NCBI GenBank assembly: GCA_012960155.1
Contig: DUBU01000039.1
Span: forward strand, 195,573-233,650
Length of the DNA stretch: 38,078 bases
Origin: Micavibrio sp.
GTDB taxonomy: Bacteria; Pseudomonadota; Alphaproteobacteria; Micavibrionales; Micavibrionaceae
Direction of reading: 5' to 3'
A program made the translations under genes and the position numbers. Below the pieces are notes generated by a model. It saw only the letters and a list, made by a program, of their open reading frames with translations. It did no database searches and was not told the DNA's origin. Below are positions 32,960 to 38,078 of this stretch, one piece after another; position 1 is the stretch's first letter, and each line of letters opens with the position of its first letter.

Positions 32960-34851
32960 TAATACTTAGCGAGCACTATATAAACACCCCATATCAATAG
33001 CACGAGCGGTACACCTGCCTTAAGGAAGTCCTTAAACCTATAGTGACCAGGCCCCATAACCAGCAAATTTGTCTTGTAACCAATTGGTGATGCAAACGAG
33101 CAGTTAGCGGCAAAAACAACCGTCACCGCGAAGATCATAGGATCGACGCCCATATTAGAAGCAAGACTTAAACCAATAGGCGTAAACAGGATCGCACACG
33201 CGTTGTTACTAAGAATATTGGTACAAATAGCCACGACAATAAACAGCAGCGAAGCCATAATTAGAGGCGTGTCAGCAAAAGGCACATCAAGCAATGATTC
33301 AGCAATAAAACGCGCACCTTGTGTCACCTGAAGAGCTTGGCCAAGCGCAAGCATGGAACCAATCAGCAAGAAAATCTTACGATCAACAGCACGTGTAGCT
33401 TGTCTAACATTCAGACAGCCTGTAGCGATAAGCAAAACAGCACCAGTAAGCGCAGCAACAGGAATAGAGAGAACTCCCAAAGCCGCACAGCCAATCGTAG
33501 CAATCATAATACCACCGGCAATAGGCGCTTTCTTACGTAGAGGCAGGTCCTTCTTAGATCCGGACAAGACGATAAGATCTTGGCTATCCTGCATAGCGTC
33601 AATAGATCCGCGCGAACCGGCAATCAACAGCACGTCACCAGCTTCAAGACGAATGCGCCCTAAACGGCGACGCACGACACGGGCACGGCGCTGAATGCCC
33701 AGTACAATAGTTCCGAACTGGCGGTGGAAACCAACTTGATCAAGAGACATGTCAATCATACGCGATGCTGGCGTAATCATAACTTCGGCTAGAACGCGGC
33801 TCTCAGCTACAGTCTCTTCCAAATCAGCGGGCGCAGTATTTTCTTCACCATCCTCGTTTAGTTGCTCCTGCTTTTCCTTCTTAAGAACAAGCGCCTTCTC
33901 TTCCTCTTCAGAAAGCAAAAAGCCAGGATAGTCAGAAAGCAGAGCTGTCAAAGAATCGCGTGTTGCCGCTACGATAAGGATATCCCCTGGCTCAATCGTA
34001 TAACCTTCAAAAGGCGGTAAAATAAGGTGACCAGAACGTTGGATCAATCGGATTTTAATATTAGGAAGCGAAGCAAAACTGCCCCCTTCGCACTCCATAC
34101 CAACAAGGTTGTCCTCATCTGAAACATCAATCTCGGCAATAAACTCCCGATCATCACCAACAAGCTGCTTTGCCAGAGAAGAGCGGTCAGGCAACAAACG
34201 CGGCAAAAACAACACAACATATATAAAGCCAACACCGGCCATAATTGCGCCCGGCACAAAGAATTGGAAGAAAGTGAGCGGTCTGTATCCAAGCTCCACC
34301 ATAGCCGAAGAGACAAGCATGTTAGTAGACGAACCGACCAATGTCGTCATACCGCCAAGAATGGCAGCAAAACTAAGCGGAATCATAATACGGCTTTCAG
34401 ATAGCTTCGCTTCTTTAGCCAAGGCCTGCAGAACAGGAATAGCGAGAACCACCAGGGGCGTATTGTTCATAAACCCACTAAGTGCCATAACGAGGAAGAT
34501 AATACATATAATGGATATCCACGCGAGTGTCTTATGCGGGGTCATAAATATACGCGTAATGGGTCTCAGGGCGTCCGTTTGAACAATAGCCTGCCCCATA
34601 ACGAGCAGCGCCAAAACAGCAACAAGGGCTGGATTAGCAAAGCCCGAAAGCAATGGCATCGCATCAAGCTGATTCTTACCATTGGCATCTATAATCGGGA
34701 ATAGCTGACCAAACAGCAAAAGTGCCGTTAGCAGCAATACACTAGTAACTTCAATAGGAAGCTTTTCTCTGACAAATGAATACGCAGACCATGCCGTAAG
34801 ACCCAGCACAAACCACATGTGGAAGTCAGTAGATTCAAGAAACTCGATCAA
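32947..34851 (-). CDS. SLC13/DASS-family permease with two RCK_C (TrkA-C) domains
   Basis: An inner-membrane anion transporter, probably Na+- or H+-coupled. It has an N-terminal group of membrane segments, a large cytoplasmic insert (~220-430) with two TrkA-C-type domains (ending GYTIEPGDILIVAATRDSL and GRIRLEAGDVLLIAGSRGSI) joined by an acidic linker, and a C-terminal membrane group. Both halves carry SLC13 signatures: VGSSTNMLVSSAMVELG and SNNACAILFTPIGLSLA with SPIGYKTNLLVMGPG. Relatives carry sulfate, dicarboxylates or other anions; the substrate cannot be read from the sequence. It starts with TTG at 34851, overlapping the lptD TGA by four bases with GGGG upstream, so translation is coupled. 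It has 634 residues. Confidence 0.9.
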   Translation of the reverse strand: MIEFLESTDFHMWFVLGLTAWSAYSFVREKLPIEVTSVLLLTALLLFGQLFPIIDANGKNQLDAMPLLSGFANPALVAVLALLVMGQAIVQTDALRPITRIFMTPHKTLAWISIICIIFLVMALSGFMNNTPLVVLAIPVLQALAKEAKLSESRIMIPLSFAAILGGMTTLVGSSTNMLVSSAMVELGYRPLTFFQFFVPGAIMAGVGFIYVVLFLPRLLPDRSSLAKQLVGDDREFIAEIDVSDEDNLVGMECEGGSFASLPNIKIRLIQRSGHLILPPFEGYTIEPGDILIVAATRDSLTALLSDYPGFLLSEEEEKALVLKKEKQEQLNEDGEENTAPADLEETVAESRVLAEVMITPASRMIDMSLDQVGFHRQFGTIVLGIQRRARVVRRRLGRIRLEAGDVLLIAGSRGSIDAMQDSQDLIVLSGSKKDLPLRKKAPIAGGIMIATIGCAALGVLSIPVAALTGAVLLIATGCLNVRQATRAVDRKIFLLIGSMLALGQALQVTQGARFIAESLLDVPFADTPLIMASLLFIVVAICTNILSNNACAILFTPIGLSLASNMGVDPMIFAVTVVFAANCSFASPIGYKTNLLVMGPGHYRFKDFLKAGVPLVLLIWGVYIVLAKYYYNL

Positions 34852-37286
34852 TTAGTAGCACCCCATCCATTTGCTCCGCCGGTCTGAAATTCCCCTAGAC
34901 CTTTGAGCCCAATTCTAAACATAACATCTGTACCACTATCCCCTGATACATCAGAAGTTATACTTCTATTCGCTGTGACAGAAAAATTCAAACAGCAACC
35001 GTAATAATCTAGGCCAATAGACGCCTCACGCAAGCCCGGATCCTCACCAAGATCCTGCAGAATATGGCCGCGTGTCCGCCATTCATCCGTAAGATACAAA
35101 GATGCCCCTAAACGCGCCTGTTCGCGACTTTCATCAATGTCAGTCCCTTCCAGAGATTTAGCAAATAAGTAGCGTCCGGATAGTGACAAGCGACCAAAGT
35201 CGGCAAATCCATCAAATTCATGGCGCTGCGAAGTTAAATCACGGCTATCTAACTGAAAACGATAGTTAGCCACATAACGACCTAAATACCCCGCAGAGAC
35301 CTGCCCGACGACGTCAGATTCTTGATTATCAAGACCTGACCCTTGAGGAAACGGGTTATCTTCTTCGTGGAAACGGTAGCTCTGACCAATGAATACATCG
35401 CCATGGCTACCTTCATGTCCATATACACCAGTACGGACACCATAGGTTACACGGCTACGATCTTCTACACGGTCACGACCAGGGAAACGGTTAGCCTCGA
35501 ATAAATTACTCGCATCAAGCTGAACGTCTTGACTGTCTTCATTAGGAATATTGCTGCCGGTATCATTGATATTTGGTGCCACAGTAAGAGCCGCAACGGG
35601 TTCAACAACAGCCTGAGCACGAGACATATCCTTTACAAACGGCATCTTCGTCACAAGATGGGCCTGCGGCAAAATGCGCGTGTCTGTACCATCATTGCTA
35701 CGGCCACTACCTGCTAACGCCACATCACGGTCATTGACGAAGTAAGAGTCCCCGCGCACACTAAGATCCAAAGTATTCACAAGACCAAAGTTAGTCGTAT
35801 GACGCCCCTGCCAACCGATGTTAGTGCTTAGACGCGTAACATCCTGACCGTCTTCACGCTGCAGTCCGAGCGCAGCCATCTCGGCTTCCCAACGACCGCC
35901 AAGCAAATCATTAGGCTTACCAAGCCAGCGTGTCTCGATTTCGGGTAACACATTAGGCTGATCCAGCTTCTCTTCTGATACACGCGTATCTTGGAATGCT
36001 AGTAAACGCCCCACCCCGTAGTTACGTCCAGAGAAACGCTCTAAATAAATTTCGTTTTCCAAAACATCATCAAGGCCGTCATCAAGATCATACTCACGCA
36101 GATACTGATCATCTGTTGCCATAGCAAGATTGACGCCTGAACGCCATTTCTCATTAATATCCCAACGTCCCTCAGCAGTTAAATGGCCGCGAAACTCTTC
36201 ATCAGTAATAACTTCAACGCCATCAATTTCATCATTACGGTTTGCATAGGTTGCACTACCATTAATCTGGAATTCGGCCTTTGCAAAACGCTGGCGGTAT
36301 TCAGCCAAAGCAACAGGAACTTCTCTAGAGGTGAGCATCATACCCACAGTCGCATCTATATCAGGTGCAACATCAATGTAGTAATTCTGTGTAACCACAA
36401 AGCCCAAGTTACTGTCATAACCCACACCGGGTGTTAAAAATCCGCTTTTACGATCAACGCGTTTATAAGCGTGCGCCAATATAGGCGTATAGGCAACAGG
36501 CACACCCCATAACTCAAAACGGGCATTCTTATAGCTAACTTTATTGGCTTCCTCATCCACAGTCAGCTCGTCTGCCTTAATCTGCCACGTCGGAGACCCC
36601 TCGTCCTCACCACAATCACAAGGCGTATAGGACGCGTCCCGTAAAGTTAGCAATGTATCACTCTTACGCTCACCGCTAGTCGCCTTTAAGCGGCCACCAT
36701 CTGCCATATAGCTCTGAATGCCAGTAACAAACCCTTGGCTCATCTGGTCAGTCAAGTCAAACTCATCCGCAAAATAGACGTCACCTGTCGTGTCAGTCAA
36801 AACAACATTACCGCGCGCCACAACTGTATCTGTAGCCTGATTATATGAAACCATATCAGCTCTAAGGATACGACCCGCCTGAATAAGCTCAACATTGCCT
36901 CGGGCTTCTACAGTTTGTGTTTCCTGGTTATACGTTAGATTGTCAGCTTCAAAATCAACAGGAGCGTTATTGACCTCTTCACTGCTGCGATATGGCGCCG
37001 TCATCTCTGGCGTAATTTCTTGACGGTAGACTTCAGCGGCGGCCGCACTTGGTTCACTCCTTGTCAGCAATGGCCGTGGCTCAGCGTAATCATAGGTACT
37101 AACGGCATATTCCTGAGCAACTAAACCTGAATCATTCTGCGGGGCAACAAAATCAGGATCCACATAAACACTATCGTCTTCACTGCTATAACCCGTAAGC
37201 ATTTGCCCATACGCAATACCGCTCATGCCTGATAATAAGCACGCCACCATGAAAGCTTTAGCAAAAGTCTTTTTTCTTAAAAACAT
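34848..37286 (-). CDS. lptD: LPS-assembly protein LptD
   Basis: The outer-membrane beta-barrel that, with LptE, inserts lipopolysaccharide into the outer leaflet. A signal peptide (cleavage near AYG, residue 27) is followed by an Ala/Glu-rich spacer, then the periplasmic LptA-like domain (~110-235: VDFEADNLTYNQETQTVEARGNVEL), and a barrel to the C-terminus. The structural cysteines are present: PCDC at about 223-225 and an adjacent pair (YYGCCLNF) at about 764-765, as in disulfide-bonded LptD. The segment DRKSGFLTPGVGYDSNLGFVVTQNYYIDVAPDIDAT is family-typical. It has 812 residues and ends overlapping the permease start. surA and pdxA, common downstream neighbours, are absent. It implies an organism that makes LPS. 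Confidence 0.95.
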   Translation of the reverse strand: MFLRKKTFAKAFMVACLLSGMSGIAYGQMLTGYSSEDDSVYVDPDFVAPQNDSGLVAQEYAVSTYDYAEPRPLLTRSEPSAAAAEVYRQEITPEMTAPYRSSEEVNNAPVDFEADNLTYNQETQTVEARGNVELIQAGRILRADMVSYNQATDTVVARGNVVLTDTTGDVYFADEFDLTDQMSQGFVTGIQSYMADGGRLKATSGERKSDTLLTLRDASYTPCDCGEDEGSPTWQIKADELTVDEEANKVSYKNARFELWGVPVAYTPILAHAYKRVDRKSGFLTPGVGYDSNLGFVVTQNYYIDVAPDIDATVGMMLTSREVPVALAEYRQRFAKAEFQINGSATYANRNDEIDGVEVITDEEFRGHLTAEGRWDINEKWRSGVNLAMATDDQYLREYDLDDGLDDVLENEIYLERFSGRNYGVGRLLAFQDTRVSEEKLDQPNVLPEIETRWLGKPNDLLGGRWEAEMAALGLQREDGQDVTRLSTNIGWQGRHTTNFGLVNTLDLSVRGDSYFVNDRDVALAGSGRSNDGTDTRILPQAHLVTKMPFVKDMSRAQAVVEPVAALTVAPNINDTGSNIPNEDSQDVQLDASNLFEANRFPGRDRVEDRSRVTYGVRTGVYGHEGSHGDVFIGQSYRFHEEDNPFPQGSGLDNQESDVVGQVSAGYLGRYVANYRFQLDSRDLTSQRHEFDGFADFGRLSLSGRYLFAKSLEGTDIDESREQARLGASLYLTDEWRTRGHILQDLGEDPGLREASIGLDYYGCCLNFSVTANRSITSDVSGDSGTDVMFRIGLKGLGEFQTGGANGWGATN

Positions 37287-37333
37287 CAGGTTTGTAGCCA
37301 GAAACAGCTACCTTTGAATGTGAACCAGCGTAA

Positions 37334-37362
37334 ATTTTGGAGGGAGAGACCTATAGAGTCAA
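37334..37362 (-). promoter_or_regulatory. Candidate promoter for lptD
   Basis: On the minus strand TTGACT (plus 37357-37362) and CAAAAT (plus 37334-37339) are 17 bases apart, giving a start about 40 bases before the lptD ATG. Just upstream is the palindrome GCGCT-AG-AGCGC (37363-37374), which overlaps the usual activator position. Motif match only. Confidence 0.4.
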
Positions 37363-37388
37363 GCGCTAGAGCGCCTAAACTCCCAGTT

Positions 37389-38078
37389 TTACTTGAAAAA
37401 AGCGGGTAATTCGTCACCGAAGCCTTTTACATCAGGCCCTAAATCATCATCACGACGATGACTGCGATCCTTACGGTTTTGTGACGGCTTCTTAGGAGAC
37501 TGATTATCTTGCCGTGGTTTATCTTTAGACTTAGCCTTAGAAATATTCTCTACATTACTGTTTTTACTAGGCTTAACATCTTCTACAGGAATAGCTTTCC
37601 CGATAAGCTTTTCAATAGCCCCAACAAACTTGATATCGTCTTTATTGCCTTTAGCAGCAATCATAAACGCACGACCTTTTTGACCTGCGCGCCCTGTTCG
37701 GCCAATACGGTGAACATAGTCATCAGCATTCATTGGAACATCAAAGTTAAAAACATGTGACAAACCTGCCACGTCAAGACCGCGTGCTGCAACATCAGAA
37801 CAAATCAGCAACTGGATTTTATCAGCTTTAAAATCGTCTAGAACTTCATAGCGTTTAGCTTGATGCATATCGCCATGCAGACCTGCTACAGAAAACCCCT
37901 TATCTTTAAGAAACTTGGCAAGACCATCAATGTCACGCTTGCGGTTACAGAAAACAAAAGCATTCTTAACCTCTTCCTTGTCAAGCAATGCCAGCAAAGC
38001 ATCACGCTTCTTACGGCCATCAACCCAAAGCAAGCCCTGCGTAACTGTTTCGGCAGGAGACGCAGGCGGAGCAACAGA
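37389..38078 (-). CDS. DEAD-box ATP-dependent RNA helicase, C-terminal part (5' end outside window)
   Basis: The frame is open to the right edge of the window, so the N-terminal half with motifs Q, I and DEAD is missing only because the window ends. What is seen is the second RecA-like domain: KNAFVFCNRKRDIDGLAKFL, VAGLHGDMHQAKRYEVLDDFK, IQLLICSDVAARGLDVAGLSHVFNFDVPMNADDYVHRIGRTGRAGQKGRAF, holding motifs IV, V and VI complete. A Lys/Arg/Asp/Ser-rich tail of ~70 residues follows, common in RhlE-like helicases acting on ribosome assembly or mRNA. The PPAS stretch upstream of residue 1 of the visible part is also RhlE-like. The subfamily cannot be fixed without the missing half. Confidence 0.92.
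   Translation of the reverse strand, partial: SVAPPASPAETVTQGLLWVDGRKKRDALLALLDKEEVKNAFVFCNRKRDIDGLAKFLKDKGFSVAGLHGDMHQAKRYEVLDDFKADKIQLLICSDVAARGLDVAGLSHVFNFDVPMNADDYVHRIGRTGRAGQKGRAFMIAAKGNKDDIKFVGAIEKLIGKAIPVEDVKPSKNSNVENISKAKSKDKPRQDNQSPKKPSQNRKDRSHRRDDDLGPDVKGFGDELPAFFK

Noticed and set aside
1-38078. Mobile elements, prophage, CRISPR arrays or toxin-antitoxin loci
   Set aside because: No transposase or integrase, no spaced repeat series and no paired small toxin/antitoxin frames were seen; essentially all sequence is housekeeping genes with short gaps.

Overview
The window is a chromosomal housekeeping segment of a diderm bacterium, most probably an alphaproteobacterium of moderate GC content. 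The evidence is gene order and protein type: phoH-ybeY-corC-lnt, an XRE regulator next to metK, trmB, rimP-nusA-infB-rbfA-truB-rpsO, and on the other strand a tRNA-Leu-tig-clpP-lon-hup-tRNA-Val series. A glnA of alphaproteobacterial type, parE and lptD fit as well. I cannot name the genus. I recognised no insertion sequence, prophage, CRISPR array or rRNA, and no gene-free stretch exceeds about 250 bases.

Layout. 1-4573 (+): a divergent PhoH-like ATPase open to the left edge, then phoH, ybeY and corC. 4598-6136 (+): lnt. 6263-8714 (+): XRE regulator, metK and trmB. 8716-15185 (+): a promoter and terminator-like leader, then rimP, nusA, infB, rbfA, truB and rpsO, closed by a strong terminator. 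15208-17633 (-): a 302-residue orphan, a short Hsp70-like protein and tRNA-Val. 17719-18030 (+): a small exported protein. 18097-23500 (-): hup, lon, clpP, tig and tRNA-Leu. 23553-25197 (-): nnrE-nnrD fusion and an odd tRNA. 25415-26853 (+): glnA, split by a frameshift. 26920-29109 (-): an exported protein and a double-hotdog thioesterase. 29195-32946 (+): parE, a small exported protein and a membrane-anchored protein. 32947-38078 (-): SLC13 permease, lptD and a DEAD-box helicase cut by the right edge.

Functionally this is ribosome maturation and translation initiation (YbeY, RimP, IF2, RbfA, TruB, S15), transcription elongation (NusA), protein quality control (trigger factor, ClpP, Lon, Hsp70-like), envelope assembly (Lnt, LptD), and nitrogen, SAM and NAD(P)HX-repair metabolism.

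The points most worth a second look are these. (1) A tRNA at 25122-25197 has a tRNA-His body, with encoded G-1 opposite C73, but carries the proline anticodon GGG. (2) glnA is broken exactly at a T_TTA_AAA heptamer where a -1 slip restores the frame. (3) phoH has no ATG, GTG or TTG upstream of its conserved N-terminus but has an ATA behind a good ribosome binding site. (4) A promoter followed directly by an intrinsic-terminator hairpin precedes rimP-nusA-infB. (5) A terminator hairpin holds the next gene's start codon in its loop, next to a promoter that would give a leaderless mRNA. (6) Several usual neighbours are missing: clpX, glnB, ylxR and pnp. Points 1 to 3 could each be caused by a one-base sequence error, so read support should be checked first.
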